Source: Tritrichomonas musculus | Lineage: Eukaryota > Parabasalia > Tritrichomonadida > Tritrichomonadidae | Length of the DNA stretch: 64,000 bases | Assembly: GCA_039105265.1 (NCBI GenBank) | Contig: JAPFFF010000014.1 | Coordinates: 310,001-374,000 of the forward strand | Direction of reading: 5' to 3' | Part shown: positions 11,339 to 21,584 of the stretch, one piece after another | Numbering within the stretch: the stretch's first letter is position 1 | How the letters are laid out: each line of letters starts with the position of its first letter | Position numbers and translations under genes: made by a program | The notes under the pieces: model-generated | Told to the model about the DNA's origin: nothing | Databases searched by the model: none | What the model saw: the letters and a program-made list of their open reading frames with translations, nothing else

Positions 11339-12329
11339 TATAAATTCACTAAATAGCATTTTTTTTTTATGTATAAAATCCATTCATTTTTTTAATAGCT
11401 TTATTGTGTATAAATGCAAATCTATATTTATATATCCAATTTTTTAATCATTTTTTTATTATATAATCAATCTCCTATTTTTTCCAGAAATCTGGTGAAA
11501 TTTCTTTCATTTGAATGCATTTGAGAATTTACATAAGTATACACCTAAAAAATCAAACATTAATTCAAATATATAGGGCATTTTTAAATTTGAATGTTTT
11601 TTTAAAAGGGCCTTTTTATTTTATTTTCTGAAGATATCAGAAAATTTCAATTTAAATTCTGATTGAGTGGATCATCTAAGAATGATGATGATTTTGCCGA
11701 TTGAATGGATACCTAATTCTTTATTTTATCAAAGAAGTGCCAACTTTTTCACAGTAATGAAATAAAATCAGAAAAAGTTTCATTGTTTTTTCTTTGTTTT
11801 GAATGTTTTTTATAGATAGTGTTTTTATCTTGTGAAAATTAAAATATTACTTTCTATTCTATGGATTTATATATTACAAATAAAGTTTATCTAATTATAA
11901 AATATATAAGATGTTTATTTCTCATTATTTGGGAAAATATTATAATCTATTACCCCAAAAATTCGTTATCTTATTAAAATCGTGTTGACTACTAGTGGTT
12001 TGCACAGAAACATGCTATTTATAATTGATAACCATGCGTATTTTGTAAACGTTTATTACTAATTATTATTAGAAAAGCACTTTTAATTTTTTGGTTTATC
12101 CTAGCTCGACAGGATTAAATAATATATTTAATTAATTAAGAATATGTGGAGATAGAGAAAGTCAAAAATCGATATTTCAATAATTTAATCTTAATTTTTT
12201 TTACATCACATTTTTTAACGTAACATTTTAACGTAACTTTTTATAAACTCAAAAGTTTTGATGTAAATCAGTTATTTATGTTTAAAACAATATTTTTATT
12301 CATAATCTAAAGATGAAAACTATTTTTCA
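11339..12329. other. AT-rich intergenic region, nothing recognised
   Basis: About 1 kb of AT-rich sequence with short homopolymers. No coding text, RNA gene or clear repeat was seen. Confidence 0.6.
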
Positions 12330-13960
12330 TTATTAGTAATTAAGACACCACACAAGAAGACTATGACAAACTGATCTTTTGGGAATACGACTCAGTTGAA
12401 GCGAATATTCCATCAAAGATCAAAATCATCGGTTCATACCAAAAATTGCGAATCATTTTTTAATTTGTCGTAGCTTAGATATTTAAATATGTTAAGAAGA
12501 ACAACAACAAGAAACAGGTCAAACAGTTATTGAGGTCAAATTTAAAACAGAGAAAGATAACAAATAAAGATGTCGTTAATCAACAACCACAGAATCAACA
12601 GCCTGTTAATCCCAATTGAGTAAGGAGTCAATTGGTGATGAGGGCATTGAGTGGTGTATTGATGAGTGTGGGTGTCTGCAATGATGCAATGTTTGATATG
12701 CAAAGGAAGTTGAGCAACGCAGCAAATTGATACAACTAATGATAATCGCATTAATGAAGACATGAAAAAGCAAATCTAGAAGAACGAGAAAGAGAGGAAA
12801 GCAATTGAGAGATGAGAACAATGCATTGAAAACAAGAATGATGAACAAGGAAAAGGAACACATGCAACAGACAATGTTTGATAGGAAGGTTCAAGAGAAA
12901 GTATTAATTGGTGGGCTGAGTGCTGTATAACAAACGATTGAATTAATGAAAATGGTTAATACATCACTTGGAGAGATGTGTCAAAAACAAGATATCGTTA
13001 GCAAATTGAGTCAAAAGGCAGTTGCAAAATAAACAGACTTGTTAAACATTGTTCAAGAGAAAGTACTAATGGACTGCGTTTGGTAAAATAGACTTGTTGA
13101 AGGTTTATCAACGTATTTAAATATTTCATGTGATAGATTCAAAGTAATTTAATTGGATAATAGTTTCATCACTATTGAGCAAGATTTAATCATTAATATA
13201 CCAGCTCATGATGCTGTTGATACTATTCAAACATATTACATCCGATACAAATATTCAGCTGACGTTATTGACGAGTACAGGATATCATCAAATAATGATT
13301 TGATTCAAACACAGAATCATGTACGATATGAATGGTTTATGCTATATAATAATGTTTCAAAGGAAGCCAAAGAAAAGCATTGATTTATATGCTACGATGA
13401 AGAAAATGCAAGAAATGAACCCACTAGTTCTAGGTGTATATGTTAATGTTGCGGCATTAACGGCTTCCGCTAATGCCAAGATTCATTTGAAGTTAAGAAT
13501 GCCTGTTTCTGCATTTCATGACATTATAGAATTTAAAAGTTCTTTCCAAATTGTGTAGGTTGATTGACAGTTAAAATGTATCCATCATACAAAAATCTTG
13601 TTATTGTTCCTGTCATTCCCAATAACTTTAATGTCAGTCCAGCGCTAAAAGCAGAAATCGAAAAAGGACCCTCATGTGTTGAATTAGGATTTAAGAACAT
13701 CAATCAAGAGATGAATAATCACATGGTGGTTTAATAATGCAAGAGCAAATAATGAAGCATGGACGATTAGTAAACAAACATTCAAATGCGATGGAACTGA
13801 TTACTGTACTGATAAATGTAGGATTAGATTAGCGACAATAATTATTCGCAAGAAATTTTAATAGATGCGGCGATCGGAACTTCTGTTATGATAACAAAAT
13901 TTAAGAAGTTTCATGAGTTCTGCAAAAGCCATAAGCAAATAAACAAATATCAAATAATTT
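12330..13960 (+). mobile_element. Eroded coding fossil, possibly Polinton/Maverick-derived
   Basis: Stretches of protein-like text run along the plus strand, including a 76-codon frame at 13153-13383 and a 79-codon frame at 13319-13558 in adjacent frames, followed by more broken text to about 13930. GC content and amino-acid composition are more coding-like than the flanks. Mavericks are abundant in trichomonads, and the style of the text reminds me of the structural genes of such elements, but this is impression, not proof. It looks broken in many places (well over five) and old. I saw no terminal inverted repeats, polymerase or integrase, so at most an internal piece remains. A decayed host gene is the alternative. 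Confidence 0.35.
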
Positions 13961-14072
13961 AGTAAAAAAAAAAGTAGTTCTAGTCTAACAGTCTAAACTT
14001 CAAAGACCAAGAAAGCAAACTTCTCTGCAGTTGAAGCATGCAATCCAGTCTTTCTAATAAACAAAAATGGTG

Positions 14073-14760
14073 CTAAATTTCAATTAAAAAAAAAAATTCT
14101 TTTGCGTTTTTTATGATCTTTGTTGAATCTAAAACAGAACTTTTATAAAATTTCCTCAATGAATTTTTAGTATTTTCTGCTCCAATGCTTAATGGTGAAT
14201 AAACTTCATCACAACTATCTTTGCATTCAATGGATTTATTTGACTGAATTGAAGGTCGATTGAATTCACCACTCAATGCTGAATCAATCGTTCGAGGACT
14301 CCATGTGACCGTCTCTCCTCCAATCACAAAAGAAGTTGTCAGTGAGAATTGATTCCTCACAAAATATGGAACATACGTTAATCTGATTTCTTGACCGTTG
14401 ACATATGCAATATTGTGTCCATCACACTGCATGATTCTCCCACAGATCTCTTTTTCGGAGCTGCTGATGTGGATGTCGTTCCTGTGACCGATGTAAATCT
14501 CATTCGATTTCTTCTTCCCTGTCAAAATTATTCGTCCTTCTTTCTTGAAGTAATAACGGCAATACTTCAGAGGAGGATTGAAAATCTGGATCCTGTAACA
14601 AATATTAGGAAGTTTCTCCCTCGCAGGTGTCATATTTTCTTGATCATTTGTATAATTAATCGTTGAAGTTTCGTTAATTGATTGATTTGTATCGTTTTGT
14701 GAAATAAAACCATTATTCTAAGCACTTTTCACTTTTCGATTCGTTAAAATCTTCAGAAAC
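14073..14760 (-). pseudogene. Truncated copy of the BTB-Tubby gene
   Basis: A minus-strand frame of 186 codons (14073-14633) matches the middle of the protein at 20439-21488, from the PAREKLPNICYRIQIF region through the Tubby-like segment. Similarity extends upstream to about 14760 but with an internal deletion, and the BTB half is missing. After FNRPSIQS the reading changes to unrelated sequence, so the last Tubby strand and helix are lost. Positions 14239-14699 match 20593-21053 with about 10 mismatches in 461 bases and no gap. It is a non-functional or radically shortened duplicate. Its position just left of the kinase-Sel1 gene, in the same orientation as the intact copy on the right, makes the pair a direct repeat. 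Confidence 0.75.
14239..14699. repeat. 461-bp direct repeat, left copy (right copy 20593-21053)
   Basis: The offset is a constant 6,354 bases with about 98% identity over 461 bases. The two copies bracket the complete kinase-Sel1 gene and could support unequal recombination, deleting or amplifying the enclosed 5.9 kb. Confidence 0.9.
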
Positions 14761-14854
14761 AGAATTTTATATACAAATTTTTCAATTCTTATTTGGTTTT
14801 GGAAAATTTTTATTCAATTTTTTTTTTTTTTTCCATAATCAAATACTTAAATAA

Positions 14855-17800
14855 ATGAGCTCAAAATTGTTACAATCGAGCTTTTTAGATATTACTCATC
14901 GTTTGAGAAGCAATAAAATAAGAACAAATAAGCCAAAAATGGCCGAAGTCATCGGAAATTATCAATTTCTTACACAAGAATCTGATTTAGAAAAGAATCA
15001 AGAAGTATTAGAAAACCTCAAAAAATCTTCAATAATAACTATTGATCAATATGAAGAAGAAAAGCAAGATAAGTATTTTATTCTAATATTCAGACAAACT
15101 TTAATCAGCATCAAACAATCATCTACATCTACAATACACAAATTACTGAGTATCCATCCAAATTTAACCATTTGTTTTCTAAATAACACGAAAGATATTT
15201 TCGATCAACTAATTAATATCCAATACAAATTAATGCAAACTCACCCAAAATTTGAAGAAGAAATATCAAACTTCAAGGAAGATATATTTTATTTTGGATT
15301 ATCTATAACTTTTGATAAAATTTTAAGCAGCATTTCAGGATATTTGATCAGCGAAGGATATATGAAGACATACGAAGATCGATACGAAAAATATAAAAAA
15401 AGAACAGAAACACAGAACAAGACAGAAATATATGACAAAGATGATTTCATATATTTGAGACAGATTTATTCGAACAGTTCAGCGAAGTGCGAATTGTTTT
15501 ATCATATCGAAGAAGAACGACTTGTTGTTATCAAAACGAGCAACTCATCAGATACTGAACTAATAGAAAGAGAAAAGAATAATTTTGAAAATATCAGTCA
15601 TCCATTCATACCAACTTTCTATGGCATAATGAAAGATCAGAATCAAAATCAAAATCAACCATCACTTGTTATTGAATTTATAAATGGTCATACATTAGAC
15701 AAAATTGAAATACCGAAACTTAATGAAGATGATGAATTAAGTTTCAAAATTATTTTTGATCTTTGCATAATTTTTTCATATTTACACGAGAATAATTATA
15801 TTTACCGCGATTTGAAACCAAACAATGTTATTCTTGATCAGAATAATCAAATAGTTCTCATTGACTTTGATCGAATGATAAAATTTCCATATGACGGACC
15901 AAATCGTACCCAAGACTTTTTTTCAGAATTTGTTGCACCAGAAATTACAGAAGAAGGGAAACCTCCAACCTATAAAAGTGACATTTTCTCACTTGGTAAA
16001 ATGATGCAATTCATTATTGACCGAAATATCCACAAGAATAAATATTTAGAAATAATCTCTTACATTTATCCAAAATGTGTAAATAAATCGCCAAACAACA
16101 GAACTTCTATACATGAATTAATTATATGTTTTTTATTATTGATTAAAACAGAAATATTTGATTCACATGATGTGAACAAAGCGATTCATTATTATTCACT
16201 CGCTGCTAATCAAAATATTCCAGAAGCACAATTTAATCTTGGTTTAATATATGCTAGAGGTGAATATATCAAACGAGATATTAATCAAGCGATTCATTAT
16301 TTTTCACTCGCTGCTAATCAAAATCATCCACAAGCACAACTTAATCTTGGTTTAATATATGCTGAAGGTGAATATATCAAACGAGATATTAATCAAGCGA
16401 TTCATTATTATTCACTCGCTGCTAATCAAAACATTCCACAAGCACAATTTAATCTTGGTTTCATATATGCTAGAGGTGAATATATCAAACGAGATATTAA
16501 TCAAGCGATTCATTATTATTCACTCGCTGCTAATCAAAATGATCCAAAAGCACAATTTAATCTTGGTGTAATATATGCTAGAGGTGAATATATCAAACGA
16601 GATATTAATCAAGCGATTCATTATTATTCACTCGCTGCTAATCAAAATGATCCAGAAGCACAATTTAATCTTGGTTTCATATATGCTGAAGGTGAATATA
16701 TCAAACGAGATATTAATCAAGCGATTCATTATTTTTCACTCGCTGCTAATCAAAATATTCCAGAAGCACAATTTAATCTTGGTTTAATATATGCTGAAGG
16801 TGAATATATCAAACGAGATATTAATCAAGCGATTCATTATTATTCACTCGCTGCTAATCAAAATGATCCAGAAGCACAATTTAATCTTGGTTTCATATAT
16901 GCTGAAGGTGAATATATCAAGCGAGATATTAATCAAGCGATTCATTATTATTCACTCGCTGCTAATCAAAACATTCCACAAGCACAATTTAATCTTGGTT
17001 TCATATATGCTAGAGGTGAATATATCAAACGAGATATTAATCAAGCGATTCATTATTTTTCACTCGCTGCTAATCAAAATGATCCACAAGCACAATTTAA
17101 TCTTGGTTTAATATATGCTGAAGGTGAATATATCAAACGAGATATTAATCAAGCGATTCATTATTATTCACTCGCTGCTAATCAAAATGATCCAGAAGCA
17201 CAATTTAATCTTGGTTTAATATATGCTGAAGGTGAATATATCAAACGAGATATTAATCAAGCGATTCATTATTATTCACTCGCTGCTAATCAAAATCATC
17301 TAAAAGCGCAATTTAATCTTGGTTTCATATATGCTGAAGGTGAATATATCAAACGAGATATTAATCAAGCGATTCATTATTTTTCACTCGCTGCTAATCA
17401 AAATCATCCACAAGCACAACTTAATCTTGGTTTCATATATGCTGAAGGTGAATATATCAAACGAGATATTAATCAAGCGATTCATTATTTATCACTCGCT
17501 GCTAATCAAAACATTCCACAAGCACAATTTAATCTTGGTTTCATATATGCTGAAGGTGAATATATCAAACGAGATATTAATCAAGCGATTCATTATTATT
17601 CACTCGCTGCTAATCAAAACATTCCACAAGCACAATTTAATCTTGGTTTAATATATGCTGAAGGTGAATATATCAAACGAGATATTAATCAAGCGATTCA
17701 TTATTATTCACTCGCTGCTAATCAAAATCATCCACAAGCACAATTTAATCTTGGTTTCATATATGCTAGAGGTGAATATATCAAACGAGATATTAATCAA

Positions 17801-20320
17801 GCGATTCATTATTATTCACTCGCTGCTAATCAAAATGATCCACAAGCACAATTTAATCTTGGTTTCATATATGCTAGAGGTGAATATATCAAACGAGATA
17901 TTAATCAAGCGATTCATTATTATTCACTCGCTGCTAATCAAAATCATCCAAAAGCACAATTTAATCTTGGTTTCATATATGCTGAAGGTGAATATATCAA
18001 ACGAGATATTAATCAAGCGATTCATTATTATTCACTCGCTGCTAATCAAAACATTCCACAAGCACAATTTAATCTTGGTTTAATATATGCTAGAGGTGAA
18101 TATATCAAACGAGATATTAATCAAGCGATTCATTATTATTCACTCGCTGCTAATCAAAATGATCCACAAGCACAATTTAATCTTGGTTTCATATATGCTA
18201 GAGGTGAATATATCAAACGAGATATTAATCAAGCGATTCATTATTATTCACTCGCTGCTAATCAAAATCATCCAAAAGCACAATTTAATCTTGGTTTCAT
18301 ATATGCTGAAGGTGAATATATCAAACGAGATATTAATCAAGCGATTCATTATTATTCACTCGCTGCTAATCAAAATCATCCACAAGCACAATTTAATCTT
18401 GGTTTCATATATGCTAGAGGTGAATATATCAAACGAGATATTAATCAAGCGATTCATTATTATTCACTCGCTGCTAATCAAAATGATCCACAAGCACAAT
18501 TTAATCTTGGTTTCATATATGCTAGAGGTGAATATATCAAACGAGATATTAATCAAGCGATTCATTATTTATCACTCGCTGCTAATCAAAACATTCCACA
18601 AGCACAATTTAATCTTGGTTTCATATATGCTAGAGGTGAATATATCAAACGAGATATTAATCAAGCGATTCATTATTTATCACTCGCTGCTAATCAAAAT
18701 CATCCACAAGCACAATTTAATCTTGGTTTAATATATGCTAGAGGTGAATATATCAAACGAGATATTAATCAAGCGATTCATTATTATTCACTCGCTGCTA
18801 ATCAAAATGATCCACAAGCACAACTTAATCTTGGTGTAATATATGCTGAAGGTGAATATATCAAACGAGATATTAATCAAGCGATTCATTATTATTCACT
18901 CGCTGCTAATCAAAACATTCCACAAGCACAATTTAATCTTGGTGTAATATATGCTGAAGGTGAATATATCAAACGAGATATTAATCAAGCGATTCATTAT
19001 TTATCACTCGCTGCTAATCAAAATGATCCACAAGCACAATTTAATCTTGGTTTAATATATGCTAGAGGTGAATATATCAAACGAGATATTAATCAAGCGA
19101 TTCATTATTATTCACTCGCTGCTAATCAAAATGATCCACAAGCACAATTTAATCTTGGTTTCATATATGCTGAAAGTGAATATATCAAACGAGATATTAA
19201 TCAAGCGATTCATTATTTTTCACTCGCTGCTAATCAAAATCATCCACAAGCACAATTTAATCTTGGTTTCATATATGCTGAAAGTGAATATATCAAACGA
19301 GATATTAATCAAGCGATTCATTATTATTCACTCGCTGCTAATCAAAACATTCCACAAGCACAATTTAATCTTGGTTTAATATATGCTGAAGGTGAATATA
19401 TCAAACGAGATATTAATCAAGCGATTCATTATTATTCACTCGCTGCTAATCAAAATGATCCAAAAGCACAACTTAATCTTGGTTTAATATATGCTAGAGG
19501 TGAATATATCAAACGAGATATTAATCAAGCGATTCATTATTATTCACTCGCTGCTAATCAAAATGATCCTCAAGCACAATATTTGATTGGAGTGATGTAC
19601 TATTTTGGAATTTGGAAAAAACAAGATATCAGGAAAGGTATTAAATATATATGCCGATCTGCATTTAATGGACATAAACAAGCAAATTTCGCTGTCGGTT
19701 TTTTGTTTCACGATGGTAAATACTATAAGAAAAATATCATGGATGCGATCAAATATTATAAAGAAGCATCATCTTTTAACAATCAATATGCAAAAAACAA
19801 TCTCGGTATCATTTATAAAAACGGCTTTGAAAATGAAATTCAACCTAAACTTGGATTAGCAAAAGAATATTTCAAAGAAGCGATCAATCAAAAGAATGAT
19901 AAAATTGCGATGTACAACCTCGCACACATGTATTTCTACAATGATCATATTAAAGAAGAATTTGATCCAATTAACTTATTAATCCGATCATCAAACGAAG
20001 ATTTTTATGAATCAATCCAATTGTTATGCATCATATTATTCAAAACATTTGGAAATGATGAAGCCAAAATTATCAAAAGACTCAACGAAAACGAAATAAA
20101 AGCCAAAAATATTTCATTGATTATTTCAAGATTAATTCCAAATGAATCATCCTATGAAACTTTATATCAATATTATAAAAACATCGATTTTTTATATGAT
20201 ATTTCTAGTAAACCAATAAAATCGAGCGAAGTAGGGAAAGAAATTAAAAAAGATCGTAACAATTTTCGAGCCAAAGAAATAACATCAGTTTTTTATGAAG
20301 GATTTGGAATTGATATTTAA
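14855..20320 (+). CDS. Protein kinase fused to a giant Sel1-repeat array
   Basis: 1,821 residues. The first ~195 are a trichomonad-type helical region. A protein kinase domain spans about 196-430: VVIK with Lys227, YRDLKPNNVIL with Asp at about 319, IDFD at 336-339 and APE at 361-363. The HRD histidine is Tyr and the DFG glycine is Asp; the catalytic Lys and both Asp residues are kept, so activity is plausible though the activation segment is unusual. From about 438 to 1570 come some 31 nearly identical 36-residue Sel1 repeats, then several divergent ones and a unique C-terminus ending FYEGFGIDI. Sel1 repeats form superhelical interaction scaffolds. The start is the first ATG after a T-rich leader; the stop runs into TAAA. 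A broken relative lies at 1-2441, and direct repeats flank this gene. Probably a cytosolic kinase with a repeat scaffold; substrate unknown. Confidence 0.9.
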   Translation: MSSKLLQSSFLDITHRLRSNKIRTNKPKMAEVIGNYQFLTQESDLEKNQEVLENLKKSSIITIDQYEEEKQDKYFILIFRQTLISIKQSSTSTIHKLLSIHPNLTICFLNNTKDIFDQLINIQYKLMQTHPKFEEEISNFKEDIFYFGLSITFDKILSSISGYLISEGYMKTYEDRYEKYKKRTETQNKTEIYDKDDFIYLRQIYSNSSAKCELFYHIEEERLVVIKTSNSSDTELIEREKNNFENISHPFIPTFYGIMKDQNQNQNQPSLVIEFINGHTLDKIEIPKLNEDDELSFKIIFDLCIIFSYLHENNYIYRDLKPNNVILDQNNQIVLIDFDRMIKFPYDGPNRTQDFFSEFVAPEITEEGKPPTYKSDIFSLGKMMQFIIDRNIHKNKYLEIISYIYPKCVNKSPNNRTSIHELIICFLLLIKTEIFDSHDVNKAIHYYSLAANQNIPEAQFNLGLIYARGEYIKRDINQAIHYFSLAANQNHPQAQLNLGLIYAEGEYIKRDINQAIHYYSLAANQNIPQAQFNLGFIYARGEYIKRDINQAIHYYSLAANQNDPKAQFNLGVIYARGEYIKRDINQAIHYYSLAANQNDPEAQFNLGFIYAEGEYIKRDINQAIHYFSLAANQNIPEAQFNLGLIYAEGEYIKRDINQAIHYYSLAANQNDPEAQFNLGFIYAEGEYIKRDINQAIHYYSLAANQNIPQAQFNLGFIYARGEYIKRDINQAIHYFSLAANQNDPQAQFNLGLIYAEGEYIKRDINQAIHYYSLAANQNDPEAQFNLGLIYAEGEYIKRDINQAIHYYSLAANQNHLKAQFNLGFIYAEGEYIKRDINQAIHYFSLAANQNHPQAQLNLGFIYAEGEYIKRDINQAIHYLSLAANQNIPQAQFNLGFIYAEGEYIKRDINQAIHYYSLAANQNIPQAQFNLGLIYAEGEYIKRDINQAIHYYSLAANQNHPQAQFNLGFIYARGEYIKRDINQAIHYYSLAANQNDPQAQFNLGFIYARGEYIKRDINQAIHYYSLAANQNHPKAQFNLGFIYAEGEYIKRDINQAIHYYSLAANQNIPQAQFNLGLIYARGEYIKRDINQAIHYYSLAANQNDPQAQFNLGFIYARGEYIKRDINQAIHYYSLAANQNHPKAQFNLGFIYAEGEYIKRDINQAIHYYSLAANQNHPQAQFNLGFIYARGEYIKRDINQAIHYYSLAANQNDPQAQFNLGFIYARGEYIKRDINQAIHYLSLAANQNIPQAQFNLGFIYARGEYIKRDINQAIHYLSLAANQNHPQAQFNLGLIYARGEYIKRDINQAIHYYSLAANQNDPQAQLNLGVIYAEGEYIKRDINQAIHYYSLAANQNIPQAQFNLGVIYAEGEYIKRDINQAIHYLSLAANQNDPQAQFNLGLIYARGEYIKRDINQAIHYYSLAANQNDPQAQFNLGFIYAESEYIKRDINQAIHYFSLAANQNHPQAQFNLGFIYAESEYIKRDINQAIHYYSLAANQNIPQAQFNLGLIYAEGEYIKRDINQAIHYYSLAANQNDPKAQLNLGLIYARGEYIKRDINQAIHYYSLAANQNDPQAQYLIGVMYYFGIWKKQDIRKGIKYICRSAFNGHKQANFAVGFLFHDGKYYKKNIMDAIKYYKEASSFNNQYAKNNLGIIYKNGFENEIQPKLGLAKEYFKEAINQKNDKIAMYNLAHMYFYNDHIKEEFDPINLLIRSSNEDFYESIQLLCIILFKTFGNDEAKIIKRLNENEIKAKNISLIISRLIPNESSYETLYQYYKNIDFLYDISSKPIKSSEVGKEIKKDRNNFRAKEITSVFYEGFGIDI
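16164..19570 (+). repeat. 108-bp tandem array (about 31.5 units) encoding Sel1 repeats
   Basis: The 108-base unit recurs in exact register: lines 3,240 bases (30 units) apart align at the same column. Units differ at only a few codons: HY(Y/F/L)SL, N(I/D/H)P(Q/E/K)AQ, Q(F/L)NLG, G(F/L/V)IY and A(E/R)(G/S)EY. Some unit orders recur, suggesting block duplications. Divergent Sel1 units follow at the C-terminal side. Confidence 0.95.
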
Positions 20321-20438
20321 ACGATTATTATTATTAAAAACAATTTATTAATATCATTGAATGAATATTTAAAAAAAAATCATAAATTTTTTGATATTTC
20401 TTATTTTTATTTATGCATAAAACACCGGTGAAATAATA

Positions 20439-21488
20439 TTATGTGAATGGCCCAACAATTTGTGAGACGCCTATTACAAAAACAATCAAAGGATCGATTG
20501 TTGGAAGACTTTCAACTTCAAAAACATCATTTTCAACTTTCCTCACAAAGAAAACTGGTTCGCCATCCTGATTCTTCAAAATCATGTTTCGCTTTGACTG
20601 AATTGAAGGTCGATTGAATTCACCACTCAATGCTGAATCAATCGTTCGAGGACTCCATGTGACCGTCTCTCCTCCAATCACAAAAGAAGTTGTCAGTGAG
20701 AATTGATTCCTCACAAAATATGGAACATACGTTAATCTGATTTCTTGACCGTTGACGTAGGCAATATTGTGTCCGTCACACTGCATGATTCTCCCGCAGA
20801 TCTCTTTTTCGGAGCTGCTGATGTGGATGTCGTTCCCGTGACCGATGTAAATCTCATTCGATTTCTTCTTCCCTGTCAAAATTATTCGTCCTTCTTTCTT
20901 GAAGTAATAACGGCAACACTTCAGAGGAGGATTGAAAATCTGGATCCTGTAACAAATATTAGGAAGTTTCTCCTTCGATGGTGTCATATCTTCTTGATCA
21001 TTTGTATAATTAATCGTTGAAGTTTCGTTAATTGATTGATTTGTATCGTTTTGCGCAGTAAATTCATTATTATATGAATCTTGAGTGTTTGAATCATTGA
21101 CATATTCAAGTTCTAAGTACTTTTCACCATTCAATTCGTCAAAATCTTCAGAAACTGTAAAATTTGGATCAATTCGATTATGGACATATGATAAACTTTT
21201 ATCATAAAGTTTTTCGGCTTGAAATAGCTTGGCAATCTTGCATATTTCAACAATTTCTTGGGAATGAACATCATTTTTTTTATTTTGTATCATTTTAAGA
21301 AAGTTGCTGATATTTCTCGAAGTAAATTTATCATAAAGAATCTTTAGTTGAAGCATTTGAGGATCAACGCCGCTATCAAGATAAGTTTTCATCATTTCTC
21401 GGAATTTATTTGAAGATTCATAAAGTTTCAAATAATCTACAGCAAAAGTTTCGCCCTGATAAATGACTAAAATTGTTTGATTTTGCAT
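20439..21488 (-). CDS. BTB-like plus Tubby C-terminal-like protein
   Basis: 349 residues, ATG to stop, intact. Residues 1-120 (QTILVIYQGETFAVDYLKLYESSNKFREMM and onwards) look like the divergent BTB/POZ-type N-terminus common in trichomonads. An acidic Asn/Asp-rich linker follows. Residues ~175-349 resemble the Tubby C-terminal beta-barrel: the end combines a GEFNRPSIQSKRNMIL strand, VRKVENDVFEVES and the buried final helix PLIVFVIGVSQIVG, as in Tubby proteins (fold-level recognition, not verified). Tubby domains typically bind phosphoinositides, and BTB domains mediate oligomerisation or cullin-3 recruitment, so a membrane-associated adaptor is possible. A truncated copy lies at 14073-14760. 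Confidence 0.65.
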   Translation of the reverse strand: MQNQTILVIYQGETFAVDYLKLYESSNKFREMMKTYLDSGVDPQMLQLKILYDKFTSRNISNFLKMIQNKKNDVHSQEIVEICKIAKLFQAEKLYDKSLSYVHNRIDPNFTVSEDFDELNGEKYLELEYVNDSNTQDSYNNEFTAQNDTNQSINETSTINYTNDQEDMTPSKEKLPNICYRIQIFNPPLKCCRYYFKKEGRIILTGKKKSNEIYIGHGNDIHISSSEKEICGRIMQCDGHNIAYVNGQEIRLTYVPYFVRNQFSLTTSFVIGGETVTWSPRTIDSALSGEFNRPSIQSKRNMILKNQDGEPVFFVRKVENDVFEVESLPTIDPLIVFVIGVSQIVGPFT

Positions 21489-21584
21489 ATAGATTCCTTA
21501 AAATAAATAACAATAAAGATTTTAATAATTCTTACAAAAATTGAATTATAATTGAAATTTCAATGAAATAAATTTTCGATTTAA

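Noticed and set aside
12542-12863. Two overlapping minus-strand frames rich in Leu, Ser, Cys and His
   Set aside because: They are the reverse of plus-strand coding-like fossil text and show no family signature.
16164-19570. Regular tandem repeat resembling a CRISPR-like or satellite array
   Set aside because: The 108-bp units have no spacers, are in one continuous frame and encode Sel1 repeats; the parallel frames in other registers simply mirror the repeat.
16164-19570. TAL-effector-like nucleotide recognition code
   Set aside because: Sel1 repeats are protein-interaction folds and the variable positions have no known link to nucleic acid; kept only as a general modular-variation observation.
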